Source of the DNA: Desulfobulbaceae bacterium
GTDB taxonomy: Bacteria > Desulfobacterota > Desulfobulbia > Desulfobulbales > Desulfurivibrionaceae
Reading direction: 5' to 3'
NCBI GenBank assembly: GCA_003517965.1
Contig: DOZO01000036.1
Location: 1-20,593 of the forward strand
Length of the DNA: 20,593 nt
Under the pieces are notes generated by a model. The model was not told where the DNA came from and ran no database searches. It saw only the letters and a program-made list of their open reading frames with translations. The position numbers and the translations under genes are program-made. Positions 1 to 7,460 of this stretch are shown here, piece after piece; position 1 is the first letter of the stretch, and every line of letters begins with the position of its first letter.

Positions 1-2
1 CA

Positions 3-821
3 CTTGAAACAGCGAGGAGCCCACAACAGGCTCCCAAGCCGACCGGCCCGTCAGCATACCAAACACCTCAACCAGCAGGCGGAGGATTTTTCCGCAATAT
101 GGGGGGTGGCATACTTGGCGGTATTGCCGGAGGGTTGCTGGGGGGTATGCTCTTTCGCAGCCTTGGCATGAGTGGCGGCTTGGGTGGCGCAGGTGGCGGG
201 GGAATTGGTCTCTTTGAAATACTGTTGATAGGCGGCATTATTTATCTGATCTACCGTTTTATAAAGAACAAACGCCAAGCCACACAAGCAAGCCAGAATA
301 TTTATCCCATGGATGATTACCGGGAACCTTCCATGTATCAATCCTCCACCCAAGAGCCAATCTCCCCAACTGAGGATATGGCGACTGGCATTTTACATAT
401 CAGACAGTTCGATCCATCCTTTGACGAGCAACGCTTCTGCGACCAGGTTCTCGACATTTTTTTCAAGATTCAAAGTGCCTGGATGAATCGGGACCTGTTA
501 CCTGCCGGGGCATTACTGACCATAGAGGTTCAGCGTACCTTTAAAGATGATATCGCCCGCTTGCTCACAGAGAAAAAGGTCAATCACCTGGAAAACATTG
601 CGGTTCGGAAAGTTGAGATTGTGGAAGCCTGGCAGGAATCTGGACAGGACTACATAACTACCTTGATCTATGCGAACCTGCTGGATTACACCATAGACGA
701 CACTACCGGACAGGTGGTTAAAGGAAGCAAAACCGAACCGGTAAAATTTGAAGAATACTGGACATTAACCAGACCCGCTGGAAACAATCAGTGGCAGCTC
801 TCGGCTATCAGCCAGAAATAA
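3..821 (+). CDS. Tim44-like domain inner-membrane protein, 5' end missing
   Basis: The reading frame is open from the first bases of the window, so the gene begins upstream and 3 is only the first full codon. The visible part is 272 residues. It starts with a Pro/Gln/Gly-rich linker, then a glycine-rich stretch with repeated GG pairs, then a single hydrophobic segment (IGLFEILLIGGIIYLIYRF) followed by basic residues KNKR. The rest is a soluble alpha/beta domain of about 140 residues, starting near MATGILHIRQFDPSFDEQRF and ending in WQLSAISQK. Glycine-rich region, one membrane span and a C-terminal Tim44/TIM44-like domain is the usual layout of bacterial Tim44-like proteins of about 300 residues. 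Their role is unclear; a membrane-associated or translocation-related function is only suggested by homology to mitochondrial Tim44. ATG 99 is an internal Met in the Gly-rich region, not a convincing start. The family call rests on layout and sequence feel, not a search. Confidence 0.75.
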   Translation, partial: LETARSPQQAPKPTGPSAYQTPQPAGGGFFRNMGGGILGGIAGGLLGGMLFRSLGMSGGLGGAGGGGIGLFEILLIGGIIYLIYRFIKNKRQATQASQNIYPMDDYREPSMYQSSTQEPISPTEDMATGILHIRQFDPSFDEQRFCDQVLDIFFKIQSAWMNRDLLPAGALLTIEVQRTFKDDIARLLTEKKVNHLENIAVRKVEIVEAWQESGQDYITTLIYANLLDYTIDDTTGQVVKGSKTEPVKFEEYWTLTRPAGNNQWQLSAISQK

Positions 822-889
822 TGGGCTCGCAAACAGAAGACCATGCTTTGCAGCTGCCCAGCATCTGGCTAAGGTCAATCAGGAGCGTC

Positions 890-2539
890 ATGAAATTCAG
901 CCTCAGCTGCAAATTCATCATCGGTTGCAGTCTTACTTTGCTGACCACGCTCGGTGCCACCTTCTACGTTTTCAACGAACGCCATGAGCAACTCATCTTA
1001 AGGCAGGCGGAAAATGAAGCCAGAGCTGTTTTCCGTCAAATCGTTCTGACTCGCCGATGGATATCCGATCATGGCGGAATTTTTGTGGAAAAACTGGCAC
1101 GTTCTCAACCCTCACCCTACCTTGCCAACCCCGAAATTCTGGATCAACAGGGACGGCGCTACACCCGGAAAACCCCGGCCATGGTGACCAAGGAACTGGC
1201 CATATACTCCAAGGAAGAAGGATCGTTCTGGTTTCATATCACCAGTCTCAAGCTGACCAATCCGGAAAATGCGCCAGATCCCTTCGAACACAAGGCCCTG
1301 CTGGCCTTTGAGCGGGAAGGCCTGCGCGAATTAACCGCTATCGAAAATATTAACCACCAGGCGTTTCTCCGTTACATCTCCCCCCTCTATGTCGAGGAGG
1401 CCTGCCTGCAATGCCACCAGAAACAGGGCTACAAGCTGGGCGATATCCGCGGCGCGATCAGCGTTTCCCTGCCAATGGACAAGACCTTTTCCGAGGCGGC
1501 CCAGAACCGGCGCCGGATGTTCGCCTCCATGCTCCTGGTGGTGGGCGCCTTAAGCGGGGCAATGATTTTCATGATGCGACATCTGGTGCTAAGTCCGATG
1601 AAGCGGCTCTCTACCTCCATTCAGGAATTTTCTCGTGGCAATTATGAGACAGGGGCGATCCTGCCCACCGGTGATGAATTCGAGGACCTGTCCCTCGCCT
1701 TTGCCGAAATGGCGGCCCGGCTCTCTGGCTACCACGACGATCTCCAGAGCCGAATCCGAGAGGCGACCGAGGATCTGGCCGAAACCAACCAAAAACTAAG
1801 CGAAACCAATCGCCTGCTTTCTGCCGCCAGCGAGCGAAAATCAGATTTCGTCGCCCGCGCTTCCCACGAACTACGGACCCCTCTAACCTCGATCAAGGGC
1901 TCCATGGAGTACGTTACCGCCAGGTTGGCCTGTTTTTCTCCTGAAGAAACCAGCAACTGTCCACAGGATGAGCTTTGCGATTTTTTCCAGTTAATCAACA
2001 AAAACACCGATCGGCTGATCCGGATGGTCAACACCATACTCGACATCGAACGAATCGAGATGGGAGCAACCACTGCCTTGCACAGCACCAAATTTGATCT
2101 GATCCCGGTAATCAGCGAAACAGTCACCGGACTTGCCTTCCTTGCCAAGGAGAAGGGGCTCCAAATCACCACCCTGCTCCCAGACACCCTGCCGCTGCGG
2201 GCCGATGAGGACAGAATCAGGCAGGTGCTCACCAATCTGCTGGCCAATGCAGTCAAGTTCGCGCCCGACCAGTCAACAGTCACCATCCGGGCCTGCCGAG
2301 AAGAGAAGTTCACTGTAATCGAGGTTGAGGATCAGGGGCCTGGCATTCCAGCGGCAGAGCGGGAAAAGGTTTTTGACAAGTTCTACAAATTGGGCAATAA
2401 AGAAGGAAGCGGTCTGGGACTCGCCATCTGTAGAAGCATCATTGCGGCCCACGGTGGAACCATCGTGGTGACGGACAAGGAACCGGGAGCCTGCCTTTAT
2501 TTCCGGCTACCCACCAGTCCGGAAGAAAATCGGACGTAA
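890..2539 (+). CDS. Membrane sensor histidine kinase with periplasmic haem-c DUF3365-type domain
   Basis: A 549-residue sensor kinase. The first transmembrane segment (about residues 8-28) is followed by a periplasmic domain carrying RRWISDHGG and, near its end, CLQCH (C172, C175, H176). CLQCH is a c-type haem attachment motif typical of DUF3365 (Tll0287-like) sensor domains. A second transmembrane segment (about 209-229) leads to a HAMP domain, a coiled coil, a HisKA box SHELRTPL with H326 as phosphorylation site, and an HATPase domain with NLLANAVKFAPD (N box), EDQGPGIP (G1) and GSGLGLAI (G2). The start at ATG 890 has AGGAG at 881-885 and places the membrane segment at the N-terminus. An upstream in-frame ATG at 791 lies inside the preceding gene and was not used. 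Covalent haem suggests sensing of redox state or a small gas, which is inference. The next two genes encode response regulators in the same direction, so this kinase probably signals to one or both. Confidence 0.93.
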   Translation: MKFSLSCKFIIGCSLTLLTTLGATFYVFNERHEQLILRQAENEARAVFRQIVLTRRWISDHGGIFVEKLARSQPSPYLANPEILDQQGRRYTRKTPAMVTKELAIYSKEEGSFWFHITSLKLTNPENAPDPFEHKALLAFEREGLRELTAIENINHQAFLRYISPLYVEEACLQCHQKQGYKLGDIRGAISVSLPMDKTFSEAAQNRRRMFASMLLVVGALSGAMIFMMRHLVLSPMKRLSTSIQEFSRGNYETGAILPTGDEFEDLSLAFAEMAARLSGYHDDLQSRIREATEDLAETNQKLSETNRLLSAASERKSDFVARASHELRTPLTSIKGSMEYVTARLACFSPEETSNCPQDELCDFFQLINKNTDRLIRMVNTILDIERIEMGATTALHSTKFDLIPVISETVTGLAFLAKEKGLQITTLLPDTLPLRADEDRIRQVLTNLLANAVKFAPDQSTVTIRACREEKFTVIEVEDQGPGIPAAEREKVFDKFYKLGNKEGSGLGLAICRSIIAAHGGTIVVTDKEPGACLYFRLPTSPEENRT

Positions 2540-2557
2540 GCGGACATGGAGGGCATG

Positions 2558-3271
2558 ATGAGCAAAACGACCTTGCTGGCCATCGACGACGACCAGGACA
2601 TCCTCAAAGTCCTCAAGGCGAATCTGGAGCTGCACGGTTTTACCCTGTTCACCGCCGACTCTTTGGCCGCCGCCCGGACCATCCTCGCCGAGCGCCGCCC
2701 CGACCTGGTGCTTCTCGACCTGATGCTGCCCGACGGTGATGGCCTTGAATTCTGCTGCGCCCTAAAATCACTCTATCCTCATCTGCCAGTCATCATGCTC
2801 ACCGCCAAGGACAAGATTTCCGACAAGGTAATCGGTTTCGAGCTGGGGGCTGACGATTATATGGTCAAGCCCTTTGAAACCCGCGAACTCCTGGCTCGCA
2901 TCCGAGCCAGACTCCGACCTATGACCCTCACATCCCAACCAAGTATCCTGACCGCTGGAAACCTTTCCCTCGACCTGCGCAACCAGATCGTCACGGTTCA
3001 GGGTGCAGTTGTTTCCCTCACCCCCAAGGAGTTTCAGCTTCTATCCTGCCTGGTGGAAAACCGCAACAATCTAGTGAGCCGGGAAGATATCCGTCAACGC
3101 CTGTGGAGCGACACCAAGCTCTATGCCTGGAGTCGAGTGATCGACGTGCACATCCAACACCTCCGCCAGAAGATCGAGATCAACCAGGCCGAGCCGCGTC
3201 ATATCATCACAGTGCCAGGTCGTGGCTATAGGTTTGAGGATGATGAGAACGATGCAGAAAAAAAACCTTGA
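2558..3271 (+). CDS. OmpR/PhoB-family response regulator
   Basis: A 237-residue two-domain regulator. The N-terminal receiver has the acidic pair in AIDDDQD, the phospho-acceptor D54 in LLDLMLPDGDG, the conserved Thr in MLTAKD and the Lys in MVKPFETREL. The C-terminal winged-helix DNA-binding domain (about residues 130-235) shows LTPKEFQLLSCLVENRN, RVIDVHIQHLRQKIE and the terminal hairpin VPGRGYRFE. The start at ATG 2558 sits five bases after GGAGG (2548-2552). ATGs at 2546 and 2555 are also in frame, but 2546 is upstream of that ribosome-binding site. The gap from the haem-sensor kinase stop is only 18 bases and the stop overlaps the next gene, so this is an operon. It is the likely cognate partner of that kinase. 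It should bind DNA as a dimer and act on sigma-70 promoters; its targets are unknown. Confidence 0.93.
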   Translation: MSKTTLLAIDDDQDILKVLKANLELHGFTLFTADSLAAARTILAERRPDLVLLDLMLPDGDGLEFCCALKSLYPHLPVIMLTAKDKISDKVIGFELGADDYMVKPFETRELLARIRARLRPMTLTSQPSILTAGNLSLDLRNQIVTVQGAVVSLTPKEFQLLSCLVENRNNLVSREDIRQRLWSDTKLYAWSRVIDVHIQHLRQKIEINQAEPRHIITVPGRGYRFEDDENDAEKKP

Positions 3272-4664
3272 TAAACCTGGCCTGAGCACGATTAAACAAA
3301 GGCCGTTACAACCTTACCCTACTGTACTCATCGTTGACGATGATTCATCTCATCGGATTATGCTGCAAAGCATGCTGGGTCAGTGGGGCTGGCAAACTGA
3401 GGGAGCGGATGACGGTAGCGTTGCGGTGGAGGCGGTTCACCTGCGGCCCTTCGACGCTATCCTGATGGATGTCCGAATGGTGAGGATGAATGGCATGGAG
3501 GCCCTGCGTTATATCCATGCCCATAACCCAGCCATTCCGGTGGTAATCATGACCGCTTACTCCTCGGTAGACGATGCGGTGGAGGCGATCAAAATCGGTG
3601 CCCACGACTACCTGACCAAGCCCCTCGACTTTGAGCGTCTCAAGCGTACCCTCAACGATGCCCTCAATCACCGCCAGAGGCGAAGCAATTCCGCCAGCAG
3701 CGAAGAATCAAAATCAACGAGGCACGGGATAATCGGCAACTCAGCCGCCATCAAGGAGTTACTCGATCTCATCGACCGGGTTGCGCCGAGCACCGCGACA
3801 GTGCTGATTACCGGCGAATCCGGCACCGGCAAGGAACTGGTCGCCGCCGCCCTGCACAACTTAAGCCCACGGAGAGACCAGCCACTGATCAAGGTTAACT
3901 GCGCAGCCCTGACGGAAACTCTGCTGGAATCGGAGCTGTTCGGACACGAAAAGGGTGCCTTTACTGGAGCGGATCGCCGCCGGGAGGGGAAATTTTCTCA
4001 AGCCAACAATGGGACTATTTTCCTTGACGAAATCGGCGAAACTTCGGCAGCCATGCAGGCCAAGTTGCTTCGGGTTCTTCAAGAGCAGGAATTTCAGCGG
4101 GTCGGCGGCGGTGAGACTCTACGAGTTGATCTTCGGGTCTTGACAGCGACCAATCGTAATCTGGAAGATGAAGTTAAGAACGGCCGATTTAGAGAAGATC
4201 TCTACTACCGGCTCAACGTGCTGAGTCTGCCAGTGCCGTCACTTCGGGAGCACCCGGAAGACATCCCGCTCCTGGTTGAGTTCTTTCTTGAAAAATTCAC
4301 CAAAAAGAACCGCCGCCAAGTGGCTGGCATTACCCCTGGCGCTATGGACCTGCTGATTAATCACCCTTGGCCAGGCAATGTCCGCGAGCTGGAAAATGCC
4401 ATCGAGCGGGGAGTAATCCTCATGCGCGGCGACTGGCTCGATGAAGAGAGCCTGCCCCTCAGCCTGCGCCATAAGCAAACAGAAAAAACGGAGGCAAAAC
4501 AGGATGCCACCCGTACAGGTTTTCTGGCAGAAGCAGAACGCCAGGTAATCCAAAATATCTTAAATGAAACTGGCGGGAACAAAAGCGAAGCGTCCAGACG
4601 GTTGAACATCACCAGAAAAACCCTGCTTAGCAAGATCCAGAAATACGGGCTTGAGCAGGATTAA
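3240..4664 (+). CDS. NtrC-family sigma-54-dependent response regulator
   Basis: About 474 residues with receiver, AAA+ and Fis-type helix-turn-helix domains. The receiver has VDDDSSHR, phospho-acceptor D77 in LMDVRM, and HDYLTKPLDF. The usual Pro after the acceptor helix is replaced (MDVRMVRMNG). The AAA+ domain has Walker A GESGTGKE, the sigma-54 contact loop GAFTGA (residues 239-244), Walker B GTIFLDEIGE and the arginine region REDLYYRLNVLSLPVPSLRE. The C-terminal HTH is NKSEASRRLNITRKTLLSKI. The gene overlaps the preceding OmpR-type regulator by about 30 bases. Starts at 3240, 3243 and 3252 are all possible, and an upstream GTG at 3222 is less likely; the ribosome-binding site (GAGG at 3236-3239) does not decide. 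It resembles ZraR/AtoC-type activators, and a zraP/zraS-like pair lies next door without its own regulator. It could therefore serve the haem kinase, the ZraS-like kinase, or both; this is inference. Confidence 0.93.
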   Translation: MMRTMQKKNLDKPGLSTIKQRPLQPYPTVLIVDDDSSHRIMLQSMLGQWGWQTEGADDGSVAVEAVHLRPFDAILMDVRMVRMNGMEALRYIHAHNPAIPVVIMTAYSSVDDAVEAIKIGAHDYLTKPLDFERLKRTLNDALNHRQRRSNSASSEESKSTRHGIIGNSAAIKELLDLIDRVAPSTATVLITGESGTGKELVAAALHNLSPRRDQPLIKVNCAALTETLLESELFGHEKGAFTGADRRREGKFSQANNGTIFLDEIGETSAAMQAKLLRVLQEQEFQRVGGGETLRVDLRVLTATNRNLEDEVKNGRFREDLYYRLNVLSLPVPSLREHPEDIPLLVEFFLEKFTKKNRRQVAGITPGAMDLLINHPWPGNVRELENAIERGVILMRGDWLDEESLPLSLRHKQTEKTEAKQDATRTGFLAEAERQVIQNILNETGGNKSEASRRLNITRKTLLSKIQKYGLEQD

Positions 4665-4681
4665 ATCCAACACCTGTAAAT

Positions 4682-4715
4682 AAAAAAAGCGAACCCAGAA
4701 TCGACCTGAGTTCGC
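4682..4715 (-). terminator. Rho-independent terminator of the ZraP-like gene
   Basis: A 10-bp stem, GCGAACCCAG (4689-4698) with CTGAGTTCGC (4706-4715), has one mismatch and a 7-base loop. It is preceded on the plus strand by seven A (4682-4688), which become a U-run after the hairpin when read on the minus strand. It lies 28 bases beyond the stop of the minus-strand ZraP-like gene. The convergent NtrC-type gene may share the hairpin, but it has no U-run on that side. Confidence 0.8.
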
Positions 4716-4742
4716 CAGTTACCCAAAATGCCCTTATATCGC

Positions 4743-5201
4743 TTAATTATTGGCTGACTGCCTTTGGGGCCCTGCGCCCCTGCCATACCCAGCACCCTTA
4801 CCATGCCTTGCGCCGCCGCCCATGGCCGCCATACCGCAACCGGCACCAGAGCCTGCCACAATACCTGCCTCCTTGGCCTTCTGCTGCATCTGCTCACGGA
4901 GATCAAAGAGATCACCTGACAGCGCCGCCGCCTTTCTTTCATCTGGATTGGTGCCAGCCATGACTGCTTCCAACTCGGCCCGTTTGGTCACCATCTTTTT
5001 GCGCAATTCGCTGGTGTCGGCAGAAAACTTTTCACGCACCTTCAAATCCTTTTCGCTGAGTTTTCCTTGGCTCATCATGGAAACATCCATCATCCCGCAG
5101 TCCATACCCCTACCACCCCCGCAACCTTTTGCCTCGGCGGGCTGATAGGTTACCAGACTGATCCCAATAATTGCCGCCAATGTCAGTAACGTCTTTTTCA
5201 T
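4743..5201 (-). CDS. ZraP/Spy-like periplasmic protein (heavy-metal stress type)
   Basis: A 152-residue exported protein. A clear signal peptide (MKKTLLTLAAIIGISLV...) ends at AEA, residues 22-24. The mature N-terminus is rich in Gly, Cys and Met (C27, C35, GMMDVSMMSQ). A charged helical core of about residues 48-115 (ELRKKMVTKRAELEAVM, then DERKAAALSGDLFDLREQMQQKAKEAG split by a short turn) has the helical character of CpxP/Spy/ZraP proteins. The tail is Gly-rich with C122 and a few basic residues. The ribosome-binding site AGGAG lies 7 bases before the ATG. ZraP proteins are periplasmic, metal-binding chaperone-like proteins made under envelope or metal stress. Its divergence from a ZraS-like kinase, as in enterobacterial zraP-zraSR, supports the call. 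The metal is unknown; Met and Cys enrichment would suit copper as well as zinc. Confidence 0.78.
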   Translation of the reverse strand: MKKTLLTLAAIIGISLVTYQPAEAKGCGGGRGMDCGMMDVSMMSQGKLSEKDLKVREKFSADTSELRKKMVTKRAELEAVMAGTNPDERKAAALSGDLFDLREQMQQKAKEAGIVAGSGAGCGMAAMGGGARHGKGAGYGRGAGPQRQSANN

Positions 5202-5267
5202 GTTCTGTCTCCTCTGTTTGATGTACTCTGTTGCAGGTCGGCCAAATTAGAACCGAGCCCAATTGGA

Positions 5268-5284
5268 TGCCACGCATCTTGCAT
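5268..5284 (+). promoter_or_regulatory. Candidate sigma-54 promoter toward the ZraS-like kinase
   Basis: TGCCACG-CATC-TTGCAT matches the sigma-54 -24/-12 consensus TGGCACG-N4-TTGCW with correct spacing. The one difference is in the -24 GG (GC here), which is normally almost invariant. It points toward the kinase about 217 bases downstream. The call depends on context: NtrC-type regulators are adjacent and zraSR is sigma-54-dependent in enterobacteria. Confidence 0.3.
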
Positions 5285-5293
5285 ACAGTTCTA

Positions 5294-5309
5294 TTCAACA
5301 AACATGCCA
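5294..5309 (-). promoter_or_regulatory. Candidate sigma-54 promoter toward the ZraP-like gene
   Basis: Read on the minus strand, TGGCATG-TTTG-TTGAA keeps the -24 GG and the exact 10-base spacing. It differs from TGGCACG-N4-TTGCA at one base of the -24 box and at the C of the -12 GC. A start site near 5283 would give a leader of about 80 bases. The dyads at 5406-5463 would then lie 100-160 bp upstream, a usual distance for activator sites. Confidence 0.35.
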
Positions 5310-5405
5310 GAGCCAAATAGTATTGCATAACACCTTGATATATAAGGATATACTAAAAAAAATTATTGCAACCCCTGTTTTCAGATAAATCCCCTGCTCG
5401 GCAAA

Positions 5406-5463
5406 CTGGATATTTTTTATCCAGATTAACAAGCACTCTGAGTACTTTTTATCCAGAGTACTT
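5406..5463. repeat. Two dyads with nested direct repeats, possible activator sites
   Basis: Dyad 1 is CTGGATA-TTTTT-TATCCAG at 5406-5424, perfect arms of 7 bp. Dyad 2 is AAGCACTCTG (5431-5440) against CAGAGTACTT (5454-5463), arms of 10 with one mismatch. Nested inside are two copies of TTTTTATCCAGA (5414-5425 and 5446-5457, 32 bp apart) and two of GAGTACTT (5440-5447 and 5456-5463, 16 bp apart). The spacing fits protein binding on one face of DNA. The region could equally fold in the leader RNA of the kinase. Confidence 0.5.
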
Positions 5464-5500
5464 GTCGGCAGGCCAATATCCACCCCTGGGCCGGAAAATA

Positions 5501-7306
5501 ATGAAAAAAAATCTCCCCTCCCCCTTTCTCTACGCCTCCCCCTGGATCCTGGCGGCCGCCATCGGTATCCTGGTCGCCATTGTCTTTTTCTTTGCCGCAA
5601 ACAACCTGCAGCGGGAAAAACGGATCATGAGCGAAAACCTTTTCAACAAAGCTCAGGCAATCATCCATTTTATCGGCGCCGGCAGTCGGGCCTCGCGGAT
5701 AATGGGAGTTCCAGATACTCGTCAGATCCAACCTCTCATTGAACAGGCCTCGGGAGAATCTGACATTATCGCTCTTGCAATCATCAATAGCGATGGAACA
5801 ATCCTGGCCCATAGCAAGCCCAATCTGATCGGCAGCCGTTTGGACCATCCCCGGCTTAATGACCCGGCCATGCCGCCGAACGGCAGCTTTCGCGTGGTCA
5901 AGAGCGAGACCGACGGAAAAACCATCTTTGAAGTGCTGGCCCCTTTTAGACCCTTTAGCCGGGGGCAGGGGCTTTTCAAAAAGCGACAGATGGAGGCTAC
6001 AGCGAGGAATAATGATCCACTCTACGCACCGCCAGGAAATCCAGACAATTCGATGTTCTGCCCGTCTCCTCAGAAAAGCGGCGCCTGGACCAGCACCAGC
6101 AGGCTTTCAATTCTCGTAAGCCTCGACATGACCGAACAGGCGAAAATCATTCGCCAGGATCGTTACCAGATGCTCTCCATCTCCCTTGCCCTGCTGCTGG
6201 TGGCCATCGGGGGCTGGATCGCCCTACTTACCGCCCAGAGCCATCGCTCTTCTCAGCAGACCATCAGAAATATGCAGGCTTTTACCGACCTGCTCATTTC
6301 CAGATTACCGGTGGGAATCATCGCCACCGGGGCAGATAACCGGATACAAACCTTTAACAGTGCAGCCAGCCGCCTCACCGGCAAAGAACGGGAACAGGCC
6401 ATCGGCCAGTCACCAGGCGAGGCCCTGCCAGCAATCTTCAACCAGCTCTTTCCCAAAAATCCCGGGGCCCCGGCCTTTATCGACCACGAACTCAGCCTTG
6501 ACGAGCAAACCGACGAGCCAGTCCATCTCCGGGTCAGCTCCTTGCCGATCAGTAATGCACAGGGAATAAAACTCGGTCGGGTCGTTCTACTGGATGATAT
6601 TTCAGGGATCAAGAACCTCGAAGAAAGAATCAGGCGGCAGGATCGCCTGGTCGCCCTCGGCAAGATGGCTGCCGGTGTCGCCCATGAGGTGCGCAATCCT
6701 TTAAGTTCAATCAAGGGCTTTGCTGCCCTGCTCGGGAGCCGTTTCAGTGAACAAAGCGAGGAGAAACAGGCGGCCAAACTGCTGGTGAACGAGGTGGAAA
6801 GGCTCAACCGCAGTATAACCGAACTGCTCACCTACGCCCGTCCCCAGCCCCTCCATCTCAACGAGTTTGCCATTGGGCCCTTCATCGACGATTCTCTCAG
6901 ACTGGTGCAGAGTGATGCCATGGTCCTCGGGGTAGAGCTGTCGTCCAAAATAGAATTGCGTCAACCCACGGTCGTGCTCGACCGGGACCGGCTCAATCAG
7001 GTACTGCTTAACCTGTACCTCAACAGCCTCCAGGCCATGGAAAAGGGCGGCAGACTCACGGTTTGGGTCGGCAAAGGGGAAAAGCCGAACAGGATCGAAA
7101 TCCGGGTAATGGATACCGGCTCCGGCATAAAAAAAGAGCTACTGGAACGGGTTACCGACCCATACTTCACCACCAAACCAGGAGGAAGTGGCCTGGGCCT
7201 GGCCATGGTGCACAAGTTGATTGACGAGCACGGCGGCTCACTACGAATCAGCAGCAGGGAAGGCGAAGGAACCACGGTAAACATCAGCCTGCCAGACGAA
7301 GCTTAG
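5501..7306 (+). CDS. ZraS-like membrane sensor histidine kinase with PAS domain
   Basis: A 601-residue kinase starting at ATG 5501 with MKKNLPSPF followed by transmembrane segment 1 (WILAAAIGILVAIVFFFAA). A periplasmic domain of about 180 residues includes FNKAQAIIHFIGAGSR and DIIALAIINSDGTILAHS, typical of ZraS/HydH-like and Cache-type sensors. Then come transmembrane segment 2 (ISLALLLVAIGGWIALL), a PAS domain (LPVGIIATGADNRIQTFN...), a HisKA box VAHEVRNPLSSIKG with H395, and an HATPase domain with N box NLYLNSLQAM, DTGSGI and GSGLGLAM. There is no strong ribosome-binding site. The longer frame from a TTG at 5366 was rejected. It probably senses envelope or metal conditions linked to the divergent ZraP-like protein. 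No response regulator follows it; the nearest sigma-54 regulator is the gene ending at 4664. Confidence 0.9.
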   Translation: MKKNLPSPFLYASPWILAAAIGILVAIVFFFAANNLQREKRIMSENLFNKAQAIIHFIGAGSRASRIMGVPDTRQIQPLIEQASGESDIIALAIINSDGTILAHSKPNLIGSRLDHPRLNDPAMPPNGSFRVVKSETDGKTIFEVLAPFRPFSRGQGLFKKRQMEATARNNDPLYAPPGNPDNSMFCPSPQKSGAWTSTSRLSILVSLDMTEQAKIIRQDRYQMLSISLALLLVAIGGWIALLTAQSHRSSQQTIRNMQAFTDLLISRLPVGIIATGADNRIQTFNSAASRLTGKEREQAIGQSPGEALPAIFNQLFPKNPGAPAFIDHELSLDEQTDEPVHLRVSSLPISNAQGIKLGRVVLLDDISGIKNLEERIRRQDRLVALGKMAAGVAHEVRNPLSSIKGFAALLGSRFSEQSEEKQAAKLLVNEVERLNRSITELLTYARPQPLHLNEFAIGPFIDDSLRLVQSDAMVLGVELSSKIELRQPTVVLDRDRLNQVLLNLYLNSLQAMEKGGRLTVWVGKGEKPNRIEIRVMDTGSGIKKELLERVTDPYFTTKPGGSGLGLAMVHKLIDEHGGSLRISSREGEGTTVNISLPDEA

Positions 7307-7348
7307 AAGCCGTTACAAAATCTTTTATACACTTTCGCGCATTCCTTT

Positions 7349-7368
7349 ACGGCTCCTTATGCCGTTTT
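7349..7368 (+). terminator. Weak terminator-like hairpin after the ZraS-like kinase
   Basis: ACGGC (7349-7353) and GCCGT (7361-7365) form a 5-bp stem with a 7-base loop, running into only four T. It lies 42 bases after the kinase stop. The short stem and short T-run make this tentative. Confidence 0.35.
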
Positions 7369-7377
7369 GGCCACATA

Positions 7378-7428
7378 CACCCTTCGGGTATAAGTTTCGT
7401 TTGAGCAGACAAGCTGCTCAACTCAGCT
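7378..7428 (+). repeat. 51-bp element, left copy, inverted relative to 9285-9335
   Basis: This segment is the reverse complement of 9285-9335 at 46 of 51 positions, and a core of 39 bp (7390-7428) differs at one base. Inside are two hairpins: ACCC-TTC-GGGT at 7379-7389, and TTGAGCAG (7401-7408) with CTGCTCAA (7414-7421) around a 5-base loop. It lies just downstream of the metW stop. The function is unknown; it could be a copy of a dispersed palindromic repeat or the end of a transferred segment. Confidence 0.85.
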
Positions 7429-7460
7429 ATAAAATGACCGGATTATTTTGTGACAACGGC

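Larger units (their letters stand above)
5202..5500. other. Divergent regulatory region between ZraP-like gene and ZraS-like kinase
   Basis: This 299-bp non-coding stretch separates two divergent genes. It holds candidate sigma-54 elements on both strands at 5268-5309, an AT-rich zone near 5335-5375, and two dyads with nested direct repeats at 5406-5463, close to the kinase start. A kinase reading frame extends back to a TTG at 5366. However, the Lys-rich and hydrophobic N-terminus begins only at ATG 5501, so I treat the region as regulatory. Confidence 0.6.

Noticed and set aside
791..889. Longer start of the haem-sensor kinase at ATG 791
   Set aside because: It overlaps the Tim44-like gene, has no ribosome-binding site and adds a non-hydrophobic leader before the signal anchor; ATG 890 has AGGAG upstream.
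5323..5354. Sigma-70 promoter TTGCAT...TATACT before the ZraS-like kinase
   Set aside because: The spacer is 20 bases, too long for a normal promoter; other pairings in this AT-rich zone are no better.
5366..5500. Longer start of the ZraS-like kinase at TTG 5366
   Set aside because: The extra 45 residues span dyads and AT-rich DNA, and the start codon is TTG. MKK followed by a membrane segment at 5501 is a normal N-terminus.
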